Part shown: in pieces, positions 9,435-18,373 of the stretch
Position numbering within the stretch: the stretch's first letter is position 1
Layout: each line of letters begins with the position of its first letter
Position numbers and translations under genes: made by a program
Source of the DNA: Lancefieldella rimae ATCC 49626
Lineage (GTDB): Bacteria; Actinomycetota; Coriobacteriia; Coriobacteriales; Atopobiaceae
Assembly: GCF_000174015.1 (NCBI RefSeq)
Contig: NZ_ACFE01000003.1
Location: 182,148-246,147 of the forward strand
DNA length: 64,000 bases
Direction: 5' to 3'
The notes under the pieces: generated by a model
The model's database searches: none
What the model saw: the letters and a program-made list of their open reading frames with translations, nothing else
What the model was told of the DNA's origin: nothing

Positions 9435-9518
9435 ATGTTCCCCTCTTTCTCGAGTCATAAGAATGCCGCTCTCCCGTGTCATACACACATGTGCATACAC
9501 AAGAAAGCGGCGTTCATT

Positions 9519-10715
9519 TTAGTACTTAATAAGGTTCTTCTCGGTCTCTTTATCAAAAAGATGCACGGCATTATCTTCGAACTTGAACCAAATGTCATTA
9601 CCGATTTCAAGATCGCGCTTTGCGATCTCAGTTGCAGGCACGATAAGAACAAAGCTACCGTCTTCGGTTCTTACATGAACATGAACCGTAGAGCCCATCA
9701 GCTCGGTAACCTCAATAACGCCCTGGAATGCGGTTGCTTCATCTTTGTCGGTAAGAATAATTTGCTCGGGACGAATACCCACCGTAACGTCGGTTGCGGG
9801 AGCAGCCACCCAAGACTCAGCCAAAAGATTTGCCGTTTCAGGAGAGAGGTCAAAGGACATGTGCTCGGTCTCAACATGGAACTCATTGCCCACACGCACA
9901 AGATGCGCGTCAAAGAAGTTCATCTGAGGCATACCGATAAAGCCGGCAACAAAGAGATTGGCAGGACGATTGAAAACATCCTGTGGGGTACCAATTTGCT
10001 GCACGTATCCATCACGCATAATAACAATACGGTCACCCAGCGTCATAGCCTCTGTCTGATCGTGTGTAACGTAAATGAACGTACCATCAACCTTCTGACG
10101 CAGCTTAATAAGCTCGGCACGCATCTGATTACGCAGTTTTGCGTCCAAGTTTGACAGCGGCTCGTCCATCAAGAAGACCTTTGGGTCACGAACGATGGCA
10201 CGACCGATAGCAACACGCTGGCGCTGACCACCGGAAAGTGCTTTTGGCTTACGATCAAGATACGCCGTAATGCCAAGAGTTTCCGCAGCTGAGCGAACCT
10301 TCTCGTCAATAACAGCCGGATCAACTTTCTTCAGCTTCAGCGTAAATGCCATATTTTCGTACACGGTCATGTTTGGATACAGGGCATAGCTCTGGAAGAC
10401 CATGGCAATATCACGGTCTTTAGGAGCAACGTCATTCATGATCTTGCCGTCAATATAGAGTTCACCGGAAGAGATGTCCTCAAGACCAGCAATCATACGC
10501 AGCGTGGTAGACTTGCCGCAGCCAGAAGGTCCAACGAGAACCACAAACTCGTGATCCTTAATATCAAGATTAAAGTCCTGAACGGCAATAACGCCTTCGT
10601 CGGTAACCTCAAGATTGCTCTTCTTCTGCTGGACCGGCTTCTTACCAAAAAGGTGCTTTTTTTGTTGCTCATTCGGATAAATCTTTTTGACATTCTTCAG
10701 AACAATTTCAGCCAT
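9519..10715 (-). CDS. msmX: MsmX/UgpC-type ABC transporter ATP-binding protein
   Basis: ATPase of a carbohydrate-uptake ABC transporter (CUT1 family). Walker A is VGPSGCGKSTTLRM, signature LSGGQRQRVAIGRA, Walker B VFLMDEPLSNLDAK, and the C-terminal TOBE-type regulatory region follows (TVGIRPEQI). A short Lys-rich insertion at about residues 14-32 follows the first strand. ATG 10715 is chosen because AAAGG lies 9 bases upstream; an upstream in-frame extension lacks a ribosome-binding site. It is encoded after both permeases in the same operon. MsmX-type ATPases often serve several sugar transporters, so its use may be broader than this operon. Confidence 0.95.
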   Translation of the reverse strand: MAEIVLKNVKKIYPNEQQKKHLFGKKPVQQKKSNLEVTDEGVIAVQDFNLDIKDHEFVVLVGPSGCGKSTTLRMIAGLEDISSGELYIDGKIMNDVAPKDRDIAMVFQSYALYPNMTVYENMAFTLKLKKVDPAVIDEKVRSAAETLGITAYLDRKPKALSGGQRQRVAIGRAIVRDPKVFLMDEPLSNLDAKLRNQMRAELIKLRQKVDGTFIYVTHDQTEAMTLGDRIVIMRDGYVQQIGTPQDVFNRPANLFVAGFIGMPQMNFFDAHLVRVGNEFHVETEHMSFDLSPETANLLAESWVAAPATDVTVGIRPEQIILTDKDEATAFQGVIEVTELMGSTVHVHVRTEDGSFVLIVPATEIAKRDLEIGNDIWFKFEDNAVHLFDKETEKNLIKY

Positions 10716-10766
10716 AATTCTTGCCTTTCTGAAAGCATCCACTGGGATGCAGGATTCCTTCGTGTG

Positions 10767-10812
10767 GCGAGAAGTGCGTCAGAACCAAATACCCGCCGGA
10801 CGTACTTCTCGC
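10767..10812. terminator. Inverted-repeat hairpin between permease and ATPase genes
   Basis: Arms 10767-10780 (GCGAGAAGTGCGTC) and 10799-10812 pair over 14 bp with a single G-T wobble. No strong T-run follows, so it may attenuate or protect mRNA rather than fully terminate. Both arms contain the over-represented CGAGAAG word. Confidence 0.5.
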
Positions 10813-10818
10813 AAATGC

Positions 10819-11658
10819 TTAACCCTTTACCGCACCAGATACGACACCGTTAATGATGTAGCGCTGGCAGATAAGGTACAAGACAACGATTGGGATAATG
10901 ACCATCATGATACACGCCAGCATAGGTCCCATTTCTACTCGACCATAGCCACCGCGGAAATACTGAATCAAGATAGGAATCGTCTTGTATTTCGTACGAT
11001 CAAGTACAAGATACGGAAGGAGGTAGTCGTTCCATACCCACATAGTCTCAAGAATGCCAACTGAGATATAGGTGGGCTTCATAATAGGAAGAACAACGTG
11101 GAAGAAGGTCTGAATGGGATTGCAGCCATCAATGGTTGCGGCTTCCTCAATCTCAAGCGGGATGGTCTTAACAAAGCCCGCAAACATGAAGACCGCCAAT
11201 CCGGCACCAAATCCAAGATAAATAAAGCAGATATTAAATGGCGTATTGAATCCCAACACTGTTGCCATATTGGAAAGCGTAAACATAAGCATCTGGAAAG
11301 GAACGACCATTGAGAAGACAAACAGGTAATAGAACGCCTTGCAGATGCGGTTATTGACGCGTACCACATACCATGCGCACATGGAGCAGCACACCAAAAT
11401 AAGAACAACAGACGTTATGGTAATAACCAAAGAATATCCAAATGCCGCCGCAAAACCCTGACGCTCAAGCGCAGAGATATAGTTTGCAAGACCGGCAGTA
11501 TTTTCCGGTGTTACGAACTCAAACGCCGACGTTGTGGTAATGGCAGTTTCCTGCTTAAAGGAGTTCAAAAGGATCATGACCATGGGGTAGATCCACGCAA
11601 GAGACAAAACGGTGAAGAAGACCGAAATGATCTTGTTGACGGTTGTTTCTCGTTTCAT
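10819..11658 (-). CDS. Sugar ABC transporter permease, MalG type
   Basis: A 279-residue inner-membrane protein with about six hydrophobic segments. The ABC permease EAA loop reads EEAATIDGCNPIQTFFHVVLP, which contacts the ATPase. It belongs to the CUT1 MalG/LacG group (ILNSFK-type N-terminus, long periplasmic loop after the first helix). Its ATG overlaps the stop of the upstream permease (TAATG), so the two are co-translated. With the lipoprotein, the other permease and MsmX it forms a complete importer; the adjacent malQ and glgP suggest maltodextrin as substrate, but the substrate is inferred. Confidence 0.93.
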   Translation of the reverse strand: MKRETTVNKIISVFFTVLSLAWIYPMVMILLNSFKQETAITTTSAFEFVTPENTAGLANYISALERQGFAAAFGYSLVITITSVVLILVCCSMCAWYVVRVNNRICKAFYYLFVFSMVVPFQMLMFTLSNMATVLGFNTPFNICFIYLGFGAGLAVFMFAGFVKTIPLEIEEAATIDGCNPIQTFFHVVLPIMKPTYISVGILETMWVWNDYLLPYLVLDRTKYKTIPILIQYFRGGYGRVEMGPMLACIMMVIIPIVVLYLICQRYIINGVVSGAVKG

Positions 11659-12512
11659 TATTGCTGCACCTCCCTAGACTGAGTGGCTCTAAGCTGGACC
11701 ATAACGATTGCAATGACCAGGATGCAGAAGATAACTGCCTTTGCTTGACCAATGCCCATCCATTTGCCACCCTGACGTGCATAGAAGGTGTTATAGATGT
11801 TGAGAGCAAGCATCTCGGTTGCATGCTTGGGCTCGCCCGCCGTAAGTGCGAGGTTCTGGTCAAAGAGCTTAAAGCCGTTGGTAATAGTCAAGAACAAGCA
11901 AATGGTAATGGTTGGCATCAAGTTAGGAATCTTTACTTTCCACAGAGTCTGCCATGCAGTGGCTCCATCAACCTTAGCTGCCTCAAGATAATCGCTTGGA
12001 ATAGACTGAAGGCCGGCAATATAGATGATCATCATGTAGCCGATCTGCTGCCAGAGCGTCAAGATGATCATGCCCCAAAATCCTGCGGTGCTATTCAACG
12101 CCAAAAGTTGCTGTCCGACATTTGAAAGTACACCGTTAATAAGGATGTTCCAAATGTAGCCAAGCACGATGCCGCCAATGAGGTTTGGCATGAAGAATAC
12201 GGTACGGAATGTATTTGTACCCTTCAGGTGCTTGCGTGTCAGAGCAAGTGCAATGGCAAGCGCAAACACGTTAATAAGTATCATCGATACGACTGCAAAA
12301 AGCGCGGTGTACCAAAACGCGTTTGCAAACTGCTTATCTGCAAATGCTGCAGCATAATTGGAAAAACCTATAAATTTTGCATCGCTGATGCTGATAAATT
12401 TGCAAAACGAGAGATACAGGCCTTGGATAAACGGAACAACAAATCCAAATAAGAAGGAAAGCGCTGTAGGTAGCAAGAAAAGAGGCCACCAGCGCTTCAA
12501 CATTTTAACCAT
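11658..12512 (-). CDS. Sugar ABC transporter permease, MalF type
   Basis: A 284-residue inner-membrane protein with six predicted helices, starting KRWWPLFLLPTALSFLFGF. The EAA loop is LEAAKVDGATAWQTLWKVKIP. It lacks the extra N-terminal helices of E. coli MalF, as usual in Gram-positive CUT1 systems. GAAGGG lies nine bases before ATG 12512. It is separated from the upstream binding-protein gene by about 90 bp that hold a hairpin, a common way to make more binding protein than permease. Confidence 0.93.
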   Translation of the reverse strand: MVKMLKRWWPLFLLPTALSFLFGFVVPFIQGLYLSFCKFISISDAKFIGFSNYAAAFADKQFANAFWYTALFAVVSMILINVFALAIALALTRKHLKGTNTFRTVFFMPNLIGGIVLGYIWNILINGVLSNVGQQLLALNSTAGFWGMIILTLWQQIGYMMIIYIAGLQSIPSDYLEAAKVDGATAWQTLWKVKIPNLMPTITICLFLTITNGFKLFDQNLALTAGEPKHATEMLALNIYNTFYARQGGKWMGIGQAKAVIFCILVIAIVMVQLRATQSREVQQ

Positions 12513-12537
12513 AGGAAAATTCCCTTCTCATGCAATA

Positions 12538-12573
12538 AAGGGGCAAGAAGAGGCTTTGCCCTTCTCGCCCCTT
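12538..12573 (-). terminator. Hairpin between binding-protein and permease genes
   Basis: Arms 12538-12550 (AAGGGGCAAGAAG) and 12561-12573 pair with one mismatch around a 10-base loop. No long T-run follows. It is probably a partial terminator or 3' stabiliser giving excess of the binding protein. One arm carries CTTCTCG. Confidence 0.5.
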
Positions 12574-12601
12574 ACAGCTACGAGCTACCTAAAAACAAAC
12601 C

Positions 12602-13921
12602 TTACTCAGCATTTGCTTCCTTTTCAGTCTTCCAACCATCAACGAACGCAGTCTTAACGGCATCCCAATCCTCGGTACCTGCCGCATAACCCTTGAGCGC
12701 ACTGGAGAGGTTGGTCTTCCACTCCTGAGAAGGAATGTAGATGAAGTCCCAAGCCACAGGCTCATTGCCCTTCTTGGCATAATCAGCAGCGATATTAGCA
12801 AGAGCGTTGCTGGTTGGCTTAGCATTCTTAAATGGAATGGTAAGGCCCATTTCCTCAGCAATTGCCTTGGTAGCGGTGTCGGAGGTTACGCACCAATACA
12901 TGAAGTCAAGCGTTGCCTGCTGAGAATCCTCATCGGCCTTAGAGCTTACGCACCAGTAGTTCTCGCCACCGGAGCACATACCCTGCTTTTCTTCACCCTT
13001 GACACCGATGTAGATAGGAATCATGCCCAAAGCGTCATCGCCGAGCTTCTTAATATCGTTGTAAGCCCATGTGCCATTCTGATAGAAGACGGCTTCCTGG
13101 TTAACAAACTCTGCAACGGAGTCATCGCCGGTCTTTCCGGCAAGCTGAGTAGGATCGCAGGTGGAATTATTGATATAAAGGTCAAAAATCTGCTTGTAAT
13201 TAGGCAGATAGGTGCCCTTAATCTCTTTAGCGTCCGGCTTACCGGTATCCTTGAACTCATAGTACAGAGGAAGGTTGGCAAGGTGTGTGGTAAAGCGCCA
13301 GTCTGAGCTGGAATCAAGGCCGGCACTGGTGAAGGCACCCTTTACACCAAGCTCATCCTTGCGAGCCTGAATGTCTTCAACGATCTTCTTGAGAGATGCA
13401 AAGTCCTTGATGTCCTCGCCCTTATAGCCGGCCTTCTCAAGGAGCTTCTTGTTATAAATGATGCCGAAGTCTTCCTCAACGTAGTCAACGCCGTATACAA
13501 CGCCGTCCTGCTCAAGCTTCAGAGCATCGTTGGTAAGCTCGCCCAAAATCTTGGCATCTTTAAGGTCAATGCAGTAATCCTTAACACCAATGAGGCCGGA
13601 AGGACCGTTGGTCTGGAAAAGTGTAGGAGCAGCGGAAGCTTCCTTGTTGATCTCAGACTGGAATGTCTGTGCATAGGTATCGGAAGCAGCGGTAACAACC
13701 TTAACGGGAACCTTGGTCTCTTCGGTGTACTTCTTGGCAAGATCCTGCCACTCTTTATCAGCCTCAGGCTTGAAGTTCAGGAAGTAAACGGAGCCTTTTG
13801 CACCGTCACCTGAACCCTCCTTTTTGTCATCAGCCTTATTGCCGCCACAGCCCGCAAGGCTGAGGGTGCAAAGAGCTGATGCGCTCAGAGTGACAAACTG
13901 CTTACGATTTAGATTGGACAT
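12602..13921 (-). CDS. Sugar-binding lipoprotein of the ABC transporter
   Basis: A 439-residue extracellular solute-binding protein (family 1). The N-terminus has a lipoprotein signal: RKQFVTLSASALCTLSLAGC, with lipobox LAGC and a following Gly/Asp/Lys-rich linker. The mature part follows the MalE-like pattern (VYFLNFKPEADKEWQDLAKKY, and a Trp-rich C-terminus). ATG 13921 is preceded by GAGGAGGAACAGT; the frame remains open upstream to 13966 without such a site. It is the first gene of the operon and faces the divergent GntR regulator gene. Maltodextrin is the likely ligand given malQ/glgP, but this is inferred. Confidence 0.93.
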   Translation of the reverse strand: MSNLNRKQFVTLSASALCTLSLAGCGGNKADDKKEGSGDGAKGSVYFLNFKPEADKEWQDLAKKYTEETKVPVKVVTAASDTYAQTFQSEINKEASAAPTLFQTNGPSGLIGVKDYCIDLKDAKILGELTNDALKLEQDGVVYGVDYVEEDFGIIYNKKLLEKAGYKGEDIKDFASLKKIVEDIQARKDELGVKGAFTSAGLDSSSDWRFTTHLANLPLYYEFKDTGKPDAKEIKGTYLPNYKQIFDLYINNSTCDPTQLAGKTGDDSVAEFVNQEAVFYQNGTWAYNDIKKLGDDALGMIPIYIGVKGEEKQGMCSGGENYWCVSSKADEDSQQATLDFMYWCVTSDTATKAIAEEMGLTIPFKNAKPTSNALANIAADYAKKGNEPVAWDFIYIPSQEWKTNLSSALKGYAAGTEDWDAVKTAFVDGWKTEKEANAE

Positions 13922-14251
13922 ACTGTTCCTCCTCATGGAACGTACTGCGCCGACTGCACAGCCCACACAGAATCATCTGTAAGTTATGACTGCAAGGGCA
14001 ATCTTTACCACAACTAACAGCCAGCACTTACGTAACTTACAGAAGTATATCTTTTTTACAACCACTCTGTAAAAGTTGTCTGAACAACATCAGCGGTAAA
14101 CGGTATGAAATTATCGGTGAACGGTCATCCGATTGGAATCTTCACAGTATTGACGTATTATCAACACAAAAAGAACACTATTAAATCGCTATCTACCTGT
14201 GAATATCTATCTTTTGTGTGTTTTCTTCGTTGTTCAAAGGAATATGCTGCT
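13922..14251. promoter_or_regulatory. Divergent promoter/operator region of the sugar operon and gntR
   Basis: This 330-bp gap holds no gene. It contains a perfect 10-bp inverted repeat pair CTGTAAGTTA (13977-13986) and TAACTTACAG (14033-14042), a further CTGTAAA near 14067, and a 5-bp-arm operator-like element GTTGTCTGAACAAC (14075-14088). A near-repeat GGTRAACGGT occurs at about 14095 and 14116. These are plausible sites for the adjacent GntR/UTRA regulator; no clear -35/-10 pair could be fixed. Confidence 0.45.
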
Positions 14252-14971
14252 ATGCCAAAGGCTCGATTCGAAAATATCTACCAAGATCTTAAAGCAAAGG
14301 TTCTTGACGGTACTTATGGCTACCAATCCTTCTTGCCTCCTGAAACAGAACTGACGGCTTCATATACATGCTCAAGAAACACTCTCAGGCGCGCCCTCTC
14401 CATGCTTTCCGATGAAGCGTATCTTCAGCCTATCCATGGTCGGGGTGTCCGAGTTATTTGGCAAAAGCAAACTCACGACATTCTTGGATCTCTTGAGGGT
14501 CTTGAATCCTTCCAAGAATACGCGCAGCGTAACGGCCTTATACCATATACCGAGGTCAAACAATTCGAGACAATCGTCTGCAGCGATGCCCTTGCGTATC
14601 ACACGGGCTTTACCGCAGGCGAAAGACTCATACGTATCGTACGTATTCGCGGTCTTAACGGCATTCCTCGTCAAATAGACCATGATTACCTTCTTGAAAG
14701 CGCAGTAGGACGCCTTTCAAAGGAGGACGCAAGACACTCCATCTTCTCGTATCTCGAAGAGACTCTCGGTATGCGCATTCTTAAAAGCAAGCGACAAATC
14801 ACCGTAGAGTTGGCCACCGATGAGGATTTTAGCTATCTTGACCTGGGAACGTTTAATTGCGTTGCGGTTACAGAAAGTCATTCCTTTAATTCTGATGGCA
14901 TTATGTTTGAGTTCACACAAACTCGCAGCCATCCGGCAACGTTTTGCTACAACGTCATTTCAAAACGATAG
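14252..14971 (+). CDS. GntR-family (UTRA domain) transcriptional regulator
   Basis: A 239-residue HutC/TreR-type repressor. The N-terminal winged helix reads IYQDLKAKVLDGTYG, LPPETELTASYTCSRNTLRRAL and ends with the HGRGVRV wing; the C-terminal UTRA effector domain includes ERLIRIVRIRGLNG, IDHDYL and TRSHPATFCYNV. ATG 14252 is chosen because the GntR domain starts there and AAAGGA lies upstream; the frame is open further to 14105 but encodes nothing recognisable. Divergent transcription from the maltodextrin operon suggests it represses that operon and perhaps itself, with a sugar or sugar phosphate as inducer. The effector is unknown. Confidence 0.9.
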   Translation: MPKARFENIYQDLKAKVLDGTYGYQSFLPPETELTASYTCSRNTLRRALSMLSDEAYLQPIHGRGVRVIWQKQTHDILGSLEGLESFQEYAQRNGLIPYTEVKQFETIVCSDALAYHTGFTAGERLIRIVRIRGLNGIPRQIDHDYLLESAVGRLSKEDARHSIFSYLEETLGMRILKSKRQITVELATDEDFSYLDLGTFNCVAVTESHSFNSDGIMFEFTQTRSHPATFCYNVISKR

Positions 14972-14992
14972 CTGCTCTACCCTTTTAACGAA

Positions 14993-15026
14993 AGAAGGAC
15001 GCCGCCTCTAAGTGTAACGTCCTTCT
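14993..15026. terminator. Hairpin between convergent gntR and pepF
   Basis: Arms AGAAGGACG (14993-15001) and CGTCCTTCT (15018-15026) are perfectly complementary around a 16-base loop. It lies between two converging genes, so it may act as a bidirectional terminator. T-runs are weak. Confidence 0.45.
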
Positions 15027-15063
15027 CGCATACTGCCTTTAGAAATGCGCTTTTCCCCGATTG

Positions 15064-16857
15064 TTATGAAAGCTCGGCCTGGAGCTGATCAACAAGTTCC
15101 GAGAAGTACGCAAGCGCCTCGTTCACGGGCTTTGGTGTTGCCATATCCACACCCGCACCGCGAAGCAACTCAATCGGAGGCTTTGAGCATCCGCCGGAAA
15201 GATAGTTGAGATAATCTTCCACCGCAGGCGCGCCCTCTTTAAGGATGCGCTGCGACAAGGCAATGGCTGCCGAGAAACCAATGGAGTACTGGTAAACATA
15301 GAAGTCGTAGTAAAAATGAGGAATGCGAGCCCATTCAATCTGAATTTCTTCGTCAGGCACAATGTTTGTCCCGAAGTAGAGCTTGTTAAGCTCGCCGTAG
15401 TGCTTGCAAAGCACATCGGCGTTCAGCGCTTCACCTCGTCCATTCATGGCGTTAACATCACGCTCAAACTCGGCAAACATGCACTGACGATATATAGTCC
15501 CGCGGAAGCCCTCAAGGAAGTGATTGAGGATGTACGCATGGCGCGCCGGATCGCTCTCGTGCTCAAGGAGATAATGCGAGAGCAGCGCTTCATTACAGGT
15601 AGAAGCCACCTCGGCAACAAAGAGCACGTAATTTGAGTACGTAATTTCCTGCGTATGGGACGAGAGGTACGTGTGTATTGAATGCCCCATCTCGTGAATG
15701 AGGGTAAACACATCATCAAGCGTACCCTGGAAGTTCATAAGAATCACGGGGTTCATACCCTTACCGCCGGCGGAATAGGCTCCAGAGCGCTTACCAGGGG
15801 TTTCGTATACATCAACCCACCGCTCTGAAAGTCCCTTTTTGACTAGATCAAGATACTTCTCGCCCATTGGTTCAAGCGCCTTAACGATAAGGTCGCAGGC
15901 CTCCTCGTAGGTAAACTTCATGTCGACATCAGCAACAAGCGGAGCGTAGATGTCCCAATAGTGAAGCTCATCAAGACCCAGCTTTTGCTTGCGTAAATCC
16001 ATATACTTGTAGAAAGCAGGAAGATTGTTGTGAACGGCCTCGATCAGATTATCGTAAACCTCAACGGGGACCTCGTTCTTATCAAGGCTATATGCAAGAG
16101 AACTTTCGTACTTGCGGGAATCAGCAAAGAACTTAAGCTGCTTGATCTGACTTGTAAGCATTGCTGCGGAAGTATTGCGGAACTGGTTGTAGCGACCATA
16201 CAGCTGCTTAAACGCAGATTCACGCAGGACGCGATCATGTCCCATAAGCATTGGAATGTATGAGCCACTTGTTAGTTTGTGCTTTTGACCCTTCTCGTCC
16301 GTTGCGTCATCAAAGGTAAGATCCGCATCTTCAAACATGGAATACACGTTGGCGGGCTGGGAGGCGGCATCATTAGCGCGGGCGAGAAGTGCTTCTTCAG
16401 CTGCAGAAAGTGTATGAGCGCGCATACGTAAAACCTGCTCAAGTTTGCGACGATAGTGTTCAAGCGCAGGTTCGTCTGCATAAAAGCTCGCAATGGTATC
16501 CTCGGAAATAGAGAGCAACTCGGCATTGAACCAAGATCCCGCCTCTTCAAGCTGTGTATACAAACTCATACAACGTGCAGTATACGCTTGGTATTTTGAT
16601 ACGCGTGTATCTTCGTCGGAGCGACGTTCTGCATAGTTCCATGCCTTTTCAAACTCAAGCGCAACATGGTCTTCCAGCCTCAGATATGCAAGTAACTCTG
16701 ATGCGGACTGCGAAATTTTTCCGCGATATGCAGCAAGCTGTTCCGGATAGGTTTTGATGTCAACAAGCGCCTGCTCAAAGGCCTCATCGCTCTCGTACAT
16801 GGAAGAGAGATCCCACCGATACTTCTCTTCTATTTGATCTCGTGACTCGTAGTTCAT
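15064..16857 (-). CDS. pepF: Oligoendopeptidase F (M3B metallopeptidase)
   Basis: A 597-residue cytoplasmic zinc peptidase that cleaves oligopeptides. The zinc site is HEMGHSIHTY (HExxH) with the third ligand in EVASTCNEALL downstream. N- and C-terminal regions (YRWDLSSMY; GGCSKPPIELLRGAGVDMATP) are typical of PepF. ATG 16857 has GAAGGG eight bases upstream; a possible 18-residue extension lacks a ribosome-binding site. It is a single gene flanked by convergent gntR and the GDPD gene upstream on the same strand. Confidence 0.95.
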   Translation of the reverse strand: MNYESRDQIEEKYRWDLSSMYESDEAFEQALVDIKTYPEQLAAYRGKISQSASELLAYLRLEDHVALEFEKAWNYAERRSDEDTRVSKYQAYTARCMSLYTQLEEAGSWFNAELLSISEDTIASFYADEPALEHYRRKLEQVLRMRAHTLSAAEEALLARANDAASQPANVYSMFEDADLTFDDATDEKGQKHKLTSGSYIPMLMGHDRVLRESAFKQLYGRYNQFRNTSAAMLTSQIKQLKFFADSRKYESSLAYSLDKNEVPVEVYDNLIEAVHNNLPAFYKYMDLRKQKLGLDELHYWDIYAPLVADVDMKFTYEEACDLIVKALEPMGEKYLDLVKKGLSERWVDVYETPGKRSGAYSAGGKGMNPVILMNFQGTLDDVFTLIHEMGHSIHTYLSSHTQEITYSNYVLFVAEVASTCNEALLSHYLLEHESDPARHAYILNHFLEGFRGTIYRQCMFAEFERDVNAMNGRGEALNADVLCKHYGELNKLYFGTNIVPDEEIQIEWARIPHFYYDFYVYQYSIGFSAAIALSQRILKEGAPAVEDYLNYLSGGCSKPPIELLRGAGVDMATPKPVNEALAYFSELVDQLQAELS

Positions 16858-17027
16858 TGAATGTCCCTTCAAATATCCCTCATATCTCTCCGATATTTTC
16901 CCCATTTTCATTCAATATACCAAATAGTACTTACGTTGTTTCCACTACGAAATTAGGAGCTTAATAAGTAAGTTGTACGTCAACCGCATCTCAATTATTC
17001 TCATCAACAAACAATTTACATACGTCT

Positions 17028-18338
17028 TTAGAGATTCACCAACGATCGCGCAGTAGGAATAAAACCTTCAAAAATTCCCGGAGCACCTTCGGCCTCAGAT
17101 GCGAGAAGGTCTCTTTCGCTTCTGATAGTCCACGTTATAAGATGCGCCTTCATCTTATGGCACGTCGCATCCACAAAGAGGTTCTTCCGGTCTTCAAATC
17201 TGTAAGCAATAAAGTCCGGTCTTCCCAAAGAATTTCCGAGAAGTGCCGTTGCGGCAGCTTTCTTGGGCATTGACAAATCGGATACTTGACTATCGTTAAA
17301 GAAGTTTTCTGCAAGCTGCCCACGAAGTACCTCCGGACGGTGTATACGAAGCCATCGAAGTACCATCGGATCAAAACTTTCAACTGCTACGCGAACAGAA
17401 TGCTCGTCAAGAACTTGCATGACTTGTTTGGTTACTTCCTCAGCGTTTCCGCCACACGTTTTTACCTCAACAATTAAAGGTGCAGGCAATTGATCTTCGC
17501 CGTTCCAATCGTAGCAAGATAAAACCTCATCAAATGTAGGAATACCTTCTTCCGTGTCAAGTAAACGATATGTTTTCAGCTGGTCAAGCGTGCAATTCTC
17601 AACAACGTCATTCACTCCACAAAGACGACTTAAGTCCGAATCATGAACAACGACTAAATGACCATCGACTGTCAGATGGACATCCAGCTCTGATCCAAAA
17701 CCATGTTCAACGGCACGCCGAAATGCGGCAAGAGAATTTTCGGGAATCTCCCGCTCAATATCATGTAAACCGCGATGCGCATAACGGTATTTTTTAAATT
17801 CATCCCAGTGTGCCTGCAATGCTTTGCTTCCCTTAATACGCGGAGCAACGGCAAATGCAGCGAGCACGGCAACACCGGCAGCAACCCCCGCCGTTACGCC
17901 GGCCGCAACCGCCGCACCCTTCAAAACGGGATGTACCTTTGGACGAGAAATCTCTGAATCTTGCTTCTCTGTAGATATATTCTCGCTCACGGACGTATTT
18001 GCGAGCTCGCTATCAAGCTCCGGCAAACGGTTACCTTTTGATACATTTATCTGCGGTTTAATATGAGTCATAGCTACCTGAGCATCTGCAAGTAAGGATT
18101 GTGCACGCGCCACTGAATGGCGAACATCATCGGCACTGGGAAGCGAAGGTTTGACAGGTGCCGGAAGGTGCTTTGAAACTTGTTTATGCACCATACCACC
18201 CACGGCATGTGCAGACTTCGATATGGCACTCGTAAGTATCTTGCGCGCGGCAGGTGATGTAAGCGCCGTTTTTGCAGCATATCGACCAATCGTCAGACCA
18301 ACGATATTAACAGCAGCTCGTTTAATGAAATTACCCAT
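17028..18338 (-). CDS. Glycerophosphodiester phosphodiesterase with Ala-rich membrane-anchor N-terminus
   Basis: A 436-residue protein. The C-terminal half (about residues 180-430) is a GDPD domain hydrolysing glycerophosphodiesters: YAHRGLHDIEREIPENSLAAF, SELDVHLTVDGHLVVVHDSDL, and PLIVEVKT. The first 170 residues have no recognisable enzyme domain; they include a basic amphipathic start, a Ser/Glu-rich linker and one Ala/Val/Gly-rich hydrophobic stretch (about 140-165) that may anchor it to the membrane. CAGGAGG precedes ATG 18338. The MFS transporter gene ends 35 bp upstream on the same strand, so they may be co-transcribed. Confidence 0.88.
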   Translation of the reverse strand: MGNFIKRAAVNIVGLTIGRYAAKTALTSPAARKILTSAISKSAHAVGGMVHKQVSKHLPAPVKPSLPSADDVRHSVARAQSLLADAQVAMTHIKPQINVSKGNRLPELDSELANTSVSENISTEKQDSEISRPKVHPVLKGAAVAAGVTAGVAAGVAVLAAFAVAPRIKGSKALQAHWDEFKKYRYAHRGLHDIEREIPENSLAAFRRAVEHGFGSELDVHLTVDGHLVVVHDSDLSRLCGVNDVVENCTLDQLKTYRLLDTEEGIPTFDEVLSCYDWNGEDQLPAPLIVEVKTCGGNAEEVTKQVMQVLDEHSVRVAVESFDPMVLRWLRIHRPEVLRGQLAENFFNDSQVSDLSMPKKAAATALLGNSLGRPDFIAYRFEDRKNLFVDATCHKMKAHLITWTIRSERDLLASEAEGAPGIFEGFIPTARSLVNL

Positions 18339-18373
18339 CGTCTTCCTCCTGCCAATGCAAGTCGTCAAATGCC

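Noticed and set aside
9463..9516. GCCGCT/AGCGGC inverted pair between malQ and msmX
   Set aside because: Loop of over 30 bases and no T-run; not strong enough to call a terminator.
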